From Amycolatopsis pretoriensis (GTDB taxonomy: Bacteria > Actinomycetota > Actinomycetes > Mycobacteriales > Pseudonocardiaceae), in NCBI RefSeq assembly GCF_900107925.1, contig NZ_FNUJ01000004.1:62001-126000 (forward strand): a stretch of 64,000 nt of DNA, given 5' to 3'. The stretch's first letter is position 1. The number at the start of each line of letters is the position of its first letter. This document shows, one piece after another, positions 25,843-34,984 of the stretch. A program made the position numbers and the translations under genes. The notes below the pieces were generated by a model that had not been told where the DNA came from, made no database searches, and worked only from the letters and a program-made list of their open reading frames with translations.

Positions 25843-26473
25843 GCCCGAGCGCCCCCGGCAGGTCGGTGATCTTCTCCACCACCGCCGTGGCCTGCTTCAA
25901 CACCGCTTCGTCCGGCGGGAAGTGCGGGTTCGGCACCGCATAAACCGCCATCCCCGCGGCCAACGCCGACCGCAGCCCGTTCGTCGTGTCCTCGACGGCC
26001 GCGCAATCGCCCGGCGCCGCCCCCAGCAGCTCGGCCGCCCGCAAGTACACATCCGGCGCCGGCTTCCCCGCCCCCACCTGCTCCGACGACACCGCCGCCC
26101 CGACCGGCAACCCCGTCACGTCCAGGAACCCCTTGATCAGGATCACCGGCGACGAGCTGGCGATCGCCACCGGCCACCGGCCCGACACCTGCCGCACGAC
26201 CTCCACCGCACCCGGGATCAACGGCGGCTCGGCGGCGTACCGCGCGGCCATCCGCTTGACCACCAGCGTCGCGATCTCGGCCGGCGTCGTCCGCGCGCCC
26301 AGCTCCTCGACGAGGTACCGCGCCCACTCCGGGGTGCTCATCCCCTGCTGCGCGCGCGTCGCCTCCGGCCGCCACGTGCCGCCGTGCTCGGCGACGACCG
26401 CGCGGCGCACCTCGTCCCAGATGCGCTCCGAGTCCACCAGGACGCCGTCGAGGTCGAAGATCACCGCTTCCAT
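25835..26473 (-). CDS. HAD-superfamily hydrolase (beta-phosphoglucomutase-like)
   Basis: 212-residue phosphatase or mutase. Motif I is FDLDGVLVDSE (nucleophile Asp7, Asp9), motif II is IASSSP, the Lys motif is GAGKPAPDVY, and motif IV is AVEDTTNG. A helical cap lies between motifs I and II. It belongs to subfamily IA, which includes beta-phosphoglucomutase and phosphoglycolate phosphatase; the substrate is undetermined. Confidence 0.88.
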   Translation of the reverse strand: MEAVIFDLDGVLVDSERIWDEVRRAVVAEHGGTWRPEATRAQQGMSTPEWARYLVEELGARTTPAEIATLVVKRMAARYAAEPPLIPGAVEVVRQVSGRWPVAIASSSPVILIKGFLDVTGLPVGAAVSSEQVGAGKPAPDVYLRAAELLGAAPGDCAAVEDTTNGLRSALAAGMAVYAVPNPHFPPDEAVLKQATAVVEKITDLPGALGLS

Positions 26474-26501
26474 ACCCCGAGCCTAGCCTGTGAGCCGACT
26501 T

Positions 26502-26541
26502 ACTTAGCCACCCTTACTAATTTTTGTTAGCATAGCTAAGT
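26502..26541. promoter_or_regulatory. Candidate MarR operators in the marR-MFS promoter
   Basis: ACTTAGC (26502-26508) and GCTAAGT (26535-26541) form an inverted pair. TTAGC-ATA-GCTAA (26527-26539) is a perfect 5-3-5 palindrome directly upstream of the GTG at 26540. The AT-rich stretch is unlike its surroundings. The marR transcript is probably leaderless and autorepressed. Confidence 0.55.
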
Positions 26542-26998
26542 GACTTCCCCGATCGCCGACCTCGCCCACCGGCTGCGGCCGCTGGTCTTCCGGCTGTACC
26601 ACCAGGTGCGCCGGCAGACGCCGCAGCTGACGCTGACCCTCACGCAGGGCTCGGTGCTGAGCGAGCTGGTCAACGGCGGTCCGCGCCGGATGAGCGCGCT
26701 GGCCGAGTTCGAGCAGGTCAAGCTGCCGTCGATGACCGACGTCGTCAGCCGGCTCGAACGCCTCGGCCTCGCCACCCGGACGCCGGATCCCGCCGACCGG
26801 CGGGCGGTGCTCGTGGACGTCACCGACGAGGGCCGCCGCTTCTACGCCGAGACGGTGGCCGCCCGGGAGGAGTTCCTCCGCGAGCGGCTCATCGCCATGG
26901 ACGACACCGACCGCGCCGCGATCGAAGCCGCCCTCCCGGCCCTCGCCAAATTGCTCGTTGATGCCAAAAAGGAGGAACTGATCAGCGATGAGCGCTGA
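26540..26998 (+). CDS. MarR family transcriptional regulator
   Basis: 152-residue winged-helix repressor with MSALAEFEQVKLPSMTDVVS as recognition region and the wing DPADRRAVLVDVTDEGRRF. GTG 26540 sits inside the operator palindrome, which suggests a leaderless message. It overlaps the following transporter by 11 bases, so it probably controls that exporter in response to its substrate. Confidence 0.9.
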   Translation: MTSPIADLAHRLRPLVFRLYHQVRRQTPQLTLTLTQGSVLSELVNGGPRRMSALAEFEQVKLPSMTDVVSRLERLGLATRTPDPADRRAVLVDVTDEGRRFYAETVAAREEFLRERLIAMDDTDRAAIEAALPALAKLLVDAKKEELISDER

Positions 26999-28205
26999 AC
27001 ACCACTCGAGCCTGCTGGACGCCGTCAAGGGCCAGCCCAAGCAGGTGTGGATCACCGCGTTCGCCGCGGTCATCGCCTTCATGGGGATCGGGCTGGTCGA
27101 CCCGATCCTGCTGTCCATCGCCAAGGGCCTGGACGCGACGCCGTCGCAGGTCACGCTGCTCTTCTCGTCCTACCTCGGCGTCCAGGTCATCGCCATGCTG
27201 GTCACCGGCGCGGCGAGCGCCAAGTTCGGCCCCAAGAAGACCGTCCTCGTCGGGCTGACGCTGATCGTCGTGGCCACCGCGCTCTGTTCGGCCGCCGGTT
27301 CGATCGAGCAGCTCGTCGGGCTGCGCGCGGTCTGGGGCCTCGGCAACGCGTTCTTCATCGCGACCGCGCTTTCGGTGATCGTCGGCGCCGCGACCGGCGG
27401 CCAGTCCGGCGCGATCCTGCTCTACGAGGCCGCCCTCGGGGTCGGCCTGTCGGTCGGCCCGCTGCTGGGCGCGCTGCTCGGCTCGATCTCCTGGCGCGGC
27501 CCGTTCCTCGGCACCGCGATCCTGATGGCCGGCGCGCTCGTGCTGTGCGCGGTGTTCCTCAAGAGCGACAAGGGCGAGCAGCGCGCCCCGATCAAGCTGC
27601 TCGACCCGCTGCGCGCGCTGAAGCACCCCGGCCTGCTGCGGACCTCCGTCGCGTCGGCGCTGTACACGGCCGCGTTCTTCGCGGTGCTGGCCTGGTCGCC
27701 GTTCGTCCTCGGCTGGAGCGCCATCGCCGTCGGGCTGGTCTTCTGCGGCTGGGGCCTGTGCGTCGCCGTCGCCGGGGTCGCCCTCGCGCCGCGGCTGGCC
27801 GCCAAGCTCGGCGAGCGGCACGCCGCCGCGGCCGCCGTCTTCGGTTACGCCGTGCTGATGCTGGTGCTCGCCGTGCCGAGCAAGCCGGTCCTGGTCGCCG
27901 GGATCGTCGTCTCCGGGCTGGTGTCCGGCCTGCTGAACACGCTGTTCACCGGCACCGCGATGTCGATCAGCGACGCGCCGCGCCCGGTCGCCAGCGCGGG
28001 CTACAACTTCTGCCGCTGGCTCGGCGGCGCCGTCGCCGCGACGCTCGTCGGGCACGTCGCCGAGTGGTTCGGCTCGCCGCAGGCGCCGTTCATCGCCTCG
28101 GCCGTGCTGTGCGTCGTCGCGGGGGCGCTGCTCTCGCTGCGGGAGAAGAAGGCGGACCCGCACGCGGTGCCGCAGGAGGCGGTTCTCGTCGGCGAAGAGT
28201 TCTGA
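26988..28205 (+). CDS. MFS transporter, probable drug or metabolite exporter
   Basis: 405 residues with about 12 hydrophobic helices, the basic loop SAKFGPKKT between helices 2 and 3 (motif A position), and GAILLYEAALGVGLSVGPLLG resembling the motif C region of drug:H+ antiporters. It is translationally coupled to marR. Substrate unknown. Confidence 0.87.
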   Translation: MSAEHHSSLLDAVKGQPKQVWITAFAAVIAFMGIGLVDPILLSIAKGLDATPSQVTLLFSSYLGVQVIAMLVTGAASAKFGPKKTVLVGLTLIVVATALCSAAGSIEQLVGLRAVWGLGNAFFIATALSVIVGAATGGQSGAILLYEAALGVGLSVGPLLGALLGSISWRGPFLGTAILMAGALVLCAVFLKSDKGEQRAPIKLLDPLRALKHPGLLRTSVASALYTAAFFAVLAWSPFVLGWSAIAVGLVFCGWGLCVAVAGVALAPRLAAKLGERHAAAAAVFGYAVLMLVLAVPSKPVLVAGIVVSGLVSGLLNTLFTGTAMSISDAPRPVASAGYNFCRWLGGAVAATLVGHVAEWFGSPQAPFIASAVLCVVAGALLSLREKKADPHAVPQEAVLVGEEF

Positions 28206-28236
28206 CGGGGCCATTCGGGGCAGCAGTACACCCGCC

Positions 28237-28258
28237 GTTCATCTGAATGTCTGGAATG
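28237..28258 (+). promoter_or_regulatory. Weak candidate PHO box
   Basis: GTTCATCTGAA followed by TGTCTGGAATG resembles the 11-base repeat unit (GTTCAYC-N4) bound by actinobacterial PhoP, but only the first unit is convincing. It lies 57-78 bases upstream of a PhoX-type phosphatase gene. Confidence 0.25.
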
Positions 28259-28314
28259 GCTGGTTTTGGGAGCTTAGGTTCGGTTCGTTCCCGAACTCCC
28301 ACCATGGAGGCGAA

Positions 28315-30393
28315 GTGCTCGACCGCCTGCTCCCGCTGCTGCCCACCCACCCGGGCGGCCGCTCCCCGATCACCTGTGAATACCGCTGCGGCAACGCGTG
28401 CGCCCACCCCGAGGCCAACGAATCCGGCAACGAGTACTTCGGCGACGTCGTCAAGGACATCTCGCGCCGCCGGGTGTTCAAGGCCGGTGCCGTGATGGCC
28501 GCCGCCGCGGGCGGGTTCGCCGCCCTGTCCGGCACCGCGGCGGCCGCGCCCGCCCACCACGGCCCCGGGCACGGTGGCCCGAAGCCGCGGCCGGTTCCCG
28601 GGACCGACTTCGACCCGGTCCCGCCGAACAAGCTCGACCAGGTCAGCATCCCGGCGGCGTACGACCAGCGCGTCGTCGTCCGCTGGGGCGACCCGGTCGT
28701 CGCCGGTGCCCCGAAGTTCGACTTCGCCAAGCAAACGGCGGCGGCGCAGGCGAAGCAGTTCGGCTACAACAACGACTTCGTCGGCCTGATCCCGCAGGAC
28801 CCGCTGGGGCTGACGAACCTGCTCGTGGTCAACCACGAGTACACGACCGAGGTCCACATGTTCCCGGCCGACCAGTACGACCCGGCGAACCCGACCGAGG
28901 AGCAGGTCAAGATCGCCTGGGCGGCGCACGGCCTGTCGGTGCTGCTGACCCGCCGCGACCCGATCCACGGCGGTCTTTCGGTCGTCCCGAGCCGGTTCGG
29001 CCGCCGGATCACGCTCGACACGGTCTTCGAGGTCCGCGGCCCGGCCGCCGGTTCGAAGTTCCTGAAGACGTCGGCCGACCCGTCGGGCCGCAAGGTCCGC
29101 GGCACCCAGAACAACTGCTCCGGCGGCGTGACGCCGTGGGGCACGGTGCTCTCCGGCGAGGAGAACTTCGACCAGTACTTCGCGAACGCCGACAAGGTCA
29201 CCGACCCGGTCGAGGCCGCGCGGCTCAAGCGCTACACCGTCGGCACCGGTACGAGCACCCGCAAGTGGGAGCGCTTCGACAAGCGCTGGGACGTCTCGCA
29301 GGAGCCCAACGAGCCGAACCGCTTCGGCTGGGTCGTCGAAATCGATCCGAACGACCCGAACTCGACGCCGGTCAAACACACCGCGCTCGGCCGGTTCAAG
29401 CACGAGGCCGCCAACATCAAGATCACCGCGGACGGCCGCGTCGCCGTCTACTCCGGCGACGACAGCCGGTTCGAGTACATCTACAAGTTCGTCTCCAAGG
29501 GCAAGTACAAGCCCGGCAACAGCGCCCACGCGCGGCGGCACAACTCGGCGCTGCTCGACGAGGGCACGCTGTACGTCGGCCGCTTCACCGGCGACAGCCC
29601 GGCCGCCGAGATCGACGGCACCGGCAAGCTCCCCGCGGACCACGAGTTCGACGGCACCGGCGAGTGGATCCCGCTGGCGAGCGGCACCAAGTCCTTTGTG
29701 GACGGATTCACCGCCGAAGAGGTCTACGTCTTCACCCGCCAGGCCGCCGACAAGGTCGCCGCGACGAAGATGGACCGCCCCGAGGACATCGAGCCGAACC
29801 CGGTCAACGGCCGGATCTACGCGGCGCTGACCAACAACACCGACCGCGGCGCGGCGGGCAAGGCCGGCGTCGACGAGGTGAACCCGCGCAACGGCAACAA
29901 GAACGGGCACGTCCTGGAGTGGGAGGAGAACCGCGGCGACGCGGCGTCGACGCGCTTCTCCTGGCGGCTGCTGCTCGTCTGCGGTGACCCCGCCGCGGCC
30001 GACACCTACTTCGGCGGCTTCGACAAGAGCCAGGTCAGCCCGATCTCCTGCCCGGACAACGTGGCCTTCGACCGGCACGGAAACCTCTGGATCTCCACCG
30101 ACGGCAACGCGCTCGGCGCGAACGACGGCCTGTTCTCGGTGCCGGTCACCGGCCCGGAGCGCGGGCACGTGAAGCAGTTCCTCTCGGTGCCGGTCGGTGC
30201 GGAGACCTGCGGTCCGGTCGTGACGGACCACGTGGTGCTCGTCGCGGTCCAGCACCCGGGCGAGAACGCGGCGAGCTCGGCGAACCCGACGTCGCACTGG
30301 CCCGACGGCGGCACCGCGCAGCCGCGGCCGTCGATCGTCTCGGTGTGGAAGAAGGGCCGCTTCGGCCTGCCGGGCCGCATCGGCGAACGCTAA
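28315..30393 (+). CDS. PhoX-type alkaline phosphatase (DUF839), Tat-exported
   Basis: 692-residue PhoX family phosphatase. These enzymes use a Ca/Fe centre to release phosphate from organic esters outside the cell. A Tat signal (DISRRRVFKAGAVMAAAAGG, about 48-67) follows an N-terminal region. Family motifs are LVVNHEYTTEVHMF, NNCSGGVTPWGTVLSGEENF, FGWVVEIDPNDP, VYSGDDSRFEYIYKFVS, RPEDIEPNPVNGRIYAALTN and CPDNVAFDRHGNLWISTDG. GTG 28315 has GGAGG 5 bases upstream. Confidence 0.9.
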   Translation: MLDRLLPLLPTHPGGRSPITCEYRCGNACAHPEANESGNEYFGDVVKDISRRRVFKAGAVMAAAAGGFAALSGTAAAAPAHHGPGHGGPKPRPVPGTDFDPVPPNKLDQVSIPAAYDQRVVVRWGDPVVAGAPKFDFAKQTAAAQAKQFGYNNDFVGLIPQDPLGLTNLLVVNHEYTTEVHMFPADQYDPANPTEEQVKIAWAAHGLSVLLTRRDPIHGGLSVVPSRFGRRITLDTVFEVRGPAAGSKFLKTSADPSGRKVRGTQNNCSGGVTPWGTVLSGEENFDQYFANADKVTDPVEAARLKRYTVGTGTSTRKWERFDKRWDVSQEPNEPNRFGWVVEIDPNDPNSTPVKHTALGRFKHEAANIKITADGRVAVYSGDDSRFEYIYKFVSKGKYKPGNSAHARRHNSALLDEGTLYVGRFTGDSPAAEIDGTGKLPADHEFDGTGEWIPLASGTKSFVDGFTAEEVYVFTRQAADKVAATKMDRPEDIEPNPVNGRIYAALTNNTDRGAAGKAGVDEVNPRNGNKNGHVLEWEENRGDAASTRFSWRLLLVCGDPAAADTYFGGFDKSQVSPISCPDNVAFDRHGNLWISTDGNALGANDGLFSVPVTGPERGHVKQFLSVPVGAETCGPVVTDHVVLVAVQHPGENAASSANPTSHWPDGGTAQPRPSIVSVWKKGRFGLPGRIGER

Positions 30394-30400
30394 CGCACTG

Positions 30401-30457
30401 GGTCCGCACCGGGCTGAACTTCACTCTTAAGTGGACGGTTCTCGGCCGGTGCGGGCC
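30401..30457 (+). terminator. Hairpin after the PhoX gene
   Basis: GGTCCGCACCGG (30401-30412) pairs with CCGGTGCGGGCC (30446-30457), one wobble pair, long loop. Confidence 0.5.
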
Positions 30458-30481
30458 CGGACAGCGCGCCATAGTCGAGGC

Positions 30482-32077
30482 ATGGTCCGTTCGGCGCGCG
30501 TGGTGGCAGTGGCGGTGGTGGCGTTTTCGGGGGTGGTGGTGCCCGCGGCGACCGCCGACCCGGCGCCGGCGTGCGGCGGGATCGCGGCCAACCCGAGCGT
30601 CGAGGAGACGGCCCGCAACGGAGCTCCCGATGCGTACGTCTTCACGCCGGCCGCGCCGGTGCCGCCCGGTACGCCGCCCGCGAAGGCGCCGAGGCTGCTG
30701 ACCGAGCAGGCGTTCGCCGTCGACGGGCAGCGGTCCGCGGTGATCCAGACGCCGGACGGCCGGGCCAGCACGGCCGCTTCGACCGAGAAGTTCGTCCCCG
30801 GCGGCGTCTACACGCTGAGCGTGTCGACGGGCTCGTACGTGCCGGGCGCCGGGCCGGCGACCGGGCTGCGCTTCTACGACGTGAACGGCACCCAGGTCCA
30901 GGAGACCAAGCTGGTCGCCGACCACTTCGCCGGCGATGGCCGGCTGGAGCGGCAGGACTTCCCGGCGGCGACGGCCCCGGCGAAGGCGTCGGCGGTGAAG
31001 TTCTTCGCGACGACGAGCGCCGAACGGCTGCGCTGGGACTGCGTCGACCTGCAGCTCGCGGCGTACTCGGTGAAGAAGGAAGTGCAGAACCCGGCGACCG
31101 GCGCGTGGGGCACGTTCGCGACGGTCACCGCGGGCGAGACCGCGCACTACCGCGTCACCGTGACGAACGACGGCACGCAGGACCTGAGCGGGATCACGGT
31201 ACTGGACCCGTGGTGCAGCGGGAAGTTCGAGCCGTTCGCGCTCTCGGCGGGCGCGAACAAGGCGCTGACCTGCGACCACCCGAACCTGACGGTGGCCGAC
31301 ACCGGGCACGTCAACACGGCGAAGGTGACCGGCGTGAAGTACCCGGGCGGCACGCTGGGCGACAAGACGGCGTCGGCGACGATCACCGTGCTGCCCCCGC
31401 CGGCGATCGCGAAGATCGGCGACTTCGCCTGGGCGGACCGCAACCGCGACGGCATCCAGGACCCGGACGAGCCGGGCGTCGCGGGCGTGAAGGTGACGCT
31501 GAAGGACGGTGCGGGCGGCACGGTCGGCACCGCGACGACGGACGACAAGGGCAAGTACGGCTTCGAGAAGCTGAAGGACGGCACGTACCAGGTCTGCTTC
31601 GCGGTCCCGTCGGGATACGCGGTGACCAGCGAGGACGCGGCGCCCGACGACCGCGACTCGGACGCGGGTCCGGACGGCTGCACCGCGCCGCGCACGGTCG
31701 GCGGCCCGTCGCACGAGGACTTCGCGGTGGACCTCGGCCTGGTCACGCCGACGAACCGGATGGGCGACTTCGCCTGGTCGGACACGAACGGCAACGGCCT
31801 GCAGGACGCCGGCGAGCCAGGCCTGGCCGGGGTGAAGGCAACGCTGAACAACGGCACGAGCGTCGTCACCGGTCCGGATGGTGCTTACGCATTCACCGGC
31901 CTCGAAGACGGCAGCTACCAGGTCTGCTTCACCGCCGAGGGGCACAAGCCGACCACGAAGGACGCGGACGACGACGCGAAGGACTCCGACGCCGACCCGG
32001 CGACGGGCTGCGCGGAGCCGCGCAAGCTCGGCCCGGACAAGCGGGACGACCAGACGGTGGACGTGGGCTTCGCGTAG
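30482..32077 (+). CDS. Secreted protein with two SdrD_B-like repeats
   Basis: 531 residues. The signal peptide is MVRSARVVAVAVVAFSGVVV with cleavage near ATADP. An N-terminal beta-rich domain (to about 200) is followed by a DUF11-like repeat (TVTAGETAHYRVTVTNDGTQ). Two SdrD_B-type domains come next: IGDFAWADRNRDGIQDPDEP (about 318) and MGDFAWSDTNGNGLQDAGEP (about 427). Each has the Ca-binding-like DxNxDGxQD loop and YQVCF. No LPXTG or C-terminal membrane helix is present, so it is probably released or bound non-covalently. A -10-like CATAGT lies 7 bases upstream of ATG, so the message may be leaderless. Confidence 0.78.
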   Translation: MVRSARVVAVAVVAFSGVVVPAATADPAPACGGIAANPSVEETARNGAPDAYVFTPAAPVPPGTPPAKAPRLLTEQAFAVDGQRSAVIQTPDGRASTAASTEKFVPGGVYTLSVSTGSYVPGAGPATGLRFYDVNGTQVQETKLVADHFAGDGRLERQDFPAATAPAKASAVKFFATTSAERLRWDCVDLQLAAYSVKKEVQNPATGAWGTFATVTAGETAHYRVTVTNDGTQDLSGITVLDPWCSGKFEPFALSAGANKALTCDHPNLTVADTGHVNTAKVTGVKYPGGTLGDKTASATITVLPPPAIAKIGDFAWADRNRDGIQDPDEPGVAGVKVTLKDGAGGTVGTATTDDKGKYGFEKLKDGTYQVCFAVPSGYAVTSEDAAPDDRDSDAGPDGCTAPRTVGGPSHEDFAVDLGLVTPTNRMGDFAWSDTNGNGLQDAGEPGLAGVKATLNNGTSVVTGPDGAYAFTGLEDGSYQVCFTAEGHKPTTKDADDDAKDSDADPATGCAEPRKLGPDKRDDQTVDVGFA

Positions 32078-32090
32078 TTACGGTGGGGGC

Positions 32091-32771
32091 ATGACGACGG
32101 ATCTTCCCCTCGCCCTCGTGACCGGCGCTTCCCGCGGCATCGGCAAGGCGGTCGCCCACCAGCTGGCCCCGACCCACCGCCTCCTCCTCGGCGGCCGGGA
32201 CGCGTCCGCGCTCGAGACGCTGGCGAAGGAGCTTCCGGGCGCGAAGCCGTGGCTCGTCGACCTGACCGACCCGACGTCCCTCGAACGCGCGGTCGCGGAC
32301 ATCCAGTCGTTGGACGTGCTGGTCCACTCGGCCGGCGTCGCCAAGCTCGGCCGCGTCGAGGAGGCGACGGCTCAGGCGTGGCGGGACAACTTCGAGGTCA
32401 ACACGTTGGCTGTGGTCGAGCTGACCCGCCTGCTGCTGCCCGCCCTGCGCACGGCCCGCGGCCACGTGGTCGTGATCAATTCGGGCGCGGGCCGCAACGC
32501 GCGTCCAGGCTGGTCCCCGTACGCGGCGAGCAAGTTCGCGGTCCGCGCCTTCGCCGACGCGCTGCGCAAGGAGGAGCCGGAGCTGCGCGTGACGTCGGTC
32601 TACCCCGGCCGCACGGACACCGACATGCAGCAGGAGATCTTCAAGGGCGAAGGCCGCGACTACGACACCTCGCACCTGCTGAAGGCGGACTCGGTGGCGA
32701 CCGCGGTGGTGACGGCGGTGTCCGCCACCCCGGACGCTCACCAGACCGAGGTCATCCTGCGGCCCCGCTGA
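32091..32771 (+). CDS. Short-chain dehydrogenase/reductase
   Basis: 226-residue classical SDR with the cofactor motif TGASRGIGKAV, HSAGVAKLG (NAG-like), active-site SGAGRNARPGWSPYAASKFA (Ser, Tyr-x-x-x-Lys) and the family YPGRTDTDM segment. The substrate is unknown. It is 13 bases after the SdrD_B gene, possibly co-transcribed. Confidence 0.88.
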   Translation: MTTDLPLALVTGASRGIGKAVAHQLAPTHRLLLGGRDASALETLAKELPGAKPWLVDLTDPTSLERAVADIQSLDVLVHSAGVAKLGRVEEATAQAWRDNFEVNTLAVVELTRLLLPALRTARGHVVVINSGAGRNARPGWSPYAASKFAVRAFADALRKEEPELRVTSVYPGRTDTDMQQEIFKGEGRDYDTSHLLKADSVATAVVTAVSATPDAHQTEVILRPR

Positions 32772-32851
32772 CCAGCCCAGGCCAGCCCCGCCCCTCCCGG
32801 CAGAGTAGGTAGCTCTCCGTCGGCCCACCACCCCGAAGCCGGATTGTGACG

Positions 32852-32911
32852 ACGGACGGCAGCACCGCGTCAAGGCGGGAAAGCGTGCCTTGACCCGGCG
32901 CTGCCGTCCGT
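32852..32911. terminator. Long double-stem bidirectional terminator
   Basis: An outer arm ACGGACGGCAGC/GCTGCCGTCCGT (32852-32863 with 32900-32911) encloses an inner arm GTCAAGGC/GCCTTGAC (32869-32876 with 32887-32894). It lies between convergent SDR and amidohydrolase genes. The rest of 32772-33002 shows only the tandem repeat at its right end. Confidence 0.75.
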
Positions 32912-32982
32912 GTTCTGGCTTCGTATCGGGGTGCGGGGGGAGGTCTGGGTGGGGTGCGGGTTCTGCCGTCGGCTTGCCGTGG

Positions 32983-33019
32983 ATCAAGCCCGCAGCCGGG
33001 TATCAAGCCCGCAGCCGGG
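32983..33019. repeat. 19-bp tandem duplication across the amidohydrolase stop
   Basis: ATCAAGCCCGCAGCCGGGT occurs at 32983-33001 and again, one base short, at 33002-33019. The second copy holds the TGA of the minus-strand gene. The first copy repeats the same stop downstream. Confidence 0.85.
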
Positions 33020-34310
33020 CGGCGGTCTCGGCCACCCCGGCCTGGACCTTCGCCCGATCGACGCGAAGCGACTCCCCATCGGCGACGACCTGCTCGCCCG
33101 CGACCCACACGTCCCGGACCCGCCGCGACCCCGCCGCCCACACCAGGTTCGACAGCAGCTGCACGTCCGGTACGTCCAAGCCGCACGCGAACGCCGGGTC
33201 GTCGAGGTCGATGTGGACCAGGTCGGCCCAGCGGCCCGGCTCCAGCACGCCGATGTCGTCCCGGCCGAGCGCCGCGGCTCCGCCGCGGGTGGCCAGCAGG
33301 AAGACGTCGGCCGCGGTCAGCACCGTCGAGTCGCCGGTCGCCAGGCGGGCGAACATCGCCGAGAGCTGCAGCTCCTCCCACAGGTCGATGTCGTCGTTGG
33401 ACGCCGGGCCGTCGGTGCCGAGGCCAACCGCCACGCCCGCGTCGCGCAGGTCCTTGATCCGCGCGATGCCCGAAGCGAGCTTCGCGTTCGAGCCCGGGCA
33501 GTGCGCCATGCCGACGCCGTGCTTGGCGAACAGCGCGATGTCGGTGTCCGAGAGGTGGATCGCGTGCGCGGCGAGCACCCGGCCGTCCAGCATGCCGAGC
33601 TTCTGCAGCAAAGCGGGCACCGAGCCGTGCACCGAGCGAACCGCAGTGTCCTCCGCAGCCGCCTCGGCGATGTGGATCTGCACCAGCGCGCCACGCGAAG
33701 CAGCCGACTCCGCCGTCGCCCGCAGGCCCTCTTCGGACAGCATGTACGCCGAGTGCGGGCCGTAGCCCAGCTCGATGCGGTCGCCGGGGCCGAAGCGCAG
33801 GCCGTCCGTGTCGATCCAGCGCTCGATCGCCGCCAGCTGGGCCCGCCAGTCGAGGCCCGGCAGCTCCATCACCGGCGGCGCGACCAGCACGCGGCCGCCC
33901 GTCGTGAGGACGGCGTCGACCAGCTGCTCGCCTTCGAAGTACATCTCGGCGCTCGTCGTGACGCCGTGGCGCAGCATCTCGACCGAGCCCAGCAGCATGC
34001 CGGTGCGGACGTCCTCCGGCCGCAGCTTCGCTTCGGCGGGCCAGATGATCTCGTTGAGCCAGGGCAGCAGCGGCAGGTCGCCGCCCATGCCGCGCAGCAG
34101 CGTCATCGGGCTGTGCGCGTGCGTGTTGACCAGGCCGGGAACCAGGATGCCGGTCAGGGTGGTGACCGGTGCGGCGGACTCGGGGGCGGTGGCCGCCGGT
34201 CCGCAGTAGGAGATGCGCCCATCGGTGTCGACGTCGACGACCGCGTCACGCAGGAGCGAACAGGACGCGTCGGCGGGGAGAACGACAGGGGCGTGGAAAC
34301 GGCGTTGCAT
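33003..34310 (-). CDS. Amidohydrolase of the MtaD/TrzA/AtzA group
   Basis: 435-residue metal-dependent hydrolase or deaminase. Metal ligands are in NTHAHSPM (His64, His66), VQIHIAE, LAAHAIHLSD and VGLGTDGPASNDD; GYGPHSAYM follows the family. The closest named activities are methylthioadenosine/S-adenosylhomocysteine deaminase and chlorohydrolases; substrate not assignable. It follows the response-regulator gene by 23 bases on the same strand, so it may belong to that operon. Confidence 0.83.
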   Translation of the reverse strand: MQRRFHAPVVLPADASCSLLRDAVVDVDTDGRISYCGPAATAPESAAPVTTLTGILVPGLVNTHAHSPMTLLRGMGGDLPLLPWLNEIIWPAEAKLRPEDVRTGMLLGSVEMLRHGVTTSAEMYFEGEQLVDAVLTTGGRVLVAPPVMELPGLDWRAQLAAIERWIDTDGLRFGPGDRIELGYGPHSAYMLSEEGLRATAESAASRGALVQIHIAEAAAEDTAVRSVHGSVPALLQKLGMLDGRVLAAHAIHLSDTDIALFAKHGVGMAHCPGSNAKLASGIARIKDLRDAGVAVGLGTDGPASNDDIDLWEELQLSAMFARLATGDSTVLTAADVFLLATRGGAAALGRDDIGVLEPGRWADLVHIDLDDPAFACGLDVPDVQLLSNLVWAAGSRRVRDVWVAGEQVVADGESLRVDRAKVQAGVAETAARLRA

Positions 34311-34333
34311 CTCTGGATACTACGCACCCTGGA

Positions 34334-34984
34334 TTACGACACGACTCCGTTCCGCCACGCCCACGCCGCGGTCTCCACGCGGTTGCGCGCGCCGATCTTG
34401 CCCTGCACGGACGCCAGGTGCGTCTTCACCGTGGACAGCGACAGGAACAGCTCCGCGCCGATCTCGGTGTTCGTCAGCCCGCGGGCCGCCGCCTTCACCA
34501 CGTCCAGCTCGCGCGCGGTCAGCGGCTCGGACGGCGGGGTGGCCGGCGACTTGGGCGTGCCGCCGTCGAAGTGCTTGAGCAGGCGGATGGTGATCTGCGG
34601 GGAGACCAGCGCGTCGCCGCGGTCGGCCGCGCGGACCGCCTCGATCAGCAGCGCCGGGCCCGCGTCCTTCAGCAGGAAGCCGTGAGCGCCGTTGCGCAAC
34701 GCCGTGTGGACGTACTCGTCGAGGTCGAAGGTCGTCACGACGACCACCTTCAGCGGGTCGGCCACGTCCGGGCCGGCCAGCTGCCGGGTGACCTCGAGGC
34801 CGTCGAGGCCGGGCATGCGGATGTCGAGCAGGCAGACGTCGGGGCGCAGCTCGCGGGCCTTCGACACCGCCGAGACGCCGTCCGCGACGTCGGCGACGAC
34901 CTCGATGTCGTCCTGGGCGTCCAGGATCATGCGGAACCCCATCCGCACCATCTCCTGGTCGTCGGCGATCAGTACCCGGATCAC
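34334..34984 (-). CDS. NarL/LuxR-type response regulator
   Basis: 216 residues. The receiver domain has DDQE (Asp8-9), phosphoacceptor Asp54 in CLLDIRMPG, VTTF and FLLKD. The C-terminal LuxR-type helix-turn-helix (about 150-205) has LTARELDVVKAAARGLTNTE and LSLSTVKTHLASVQGKI. The GTG start overlaps the kinase stop (GTGA). The divergent ABC exporter is its likely target. Confidence 0.92.
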   Translation of the reverse strand: MIRVLIADDQEMVRMGFRMILDAQDDIEVVADVADGVSAVSKARELRPDVCLLDIRMPGLDGLEVTRQLAGPDVADPLKVVVVTTFDLDEYVHTALRNGAHGFLLKDAGPALLIEAVRAADRGDALVSPQITIRLLKHFDGGTPKSPATPPSEPLTARELDVVKAAARGLTNTEIGAELFLSLSTVKTHLASVQGKIGARNRVETAAWAWRNGVVS

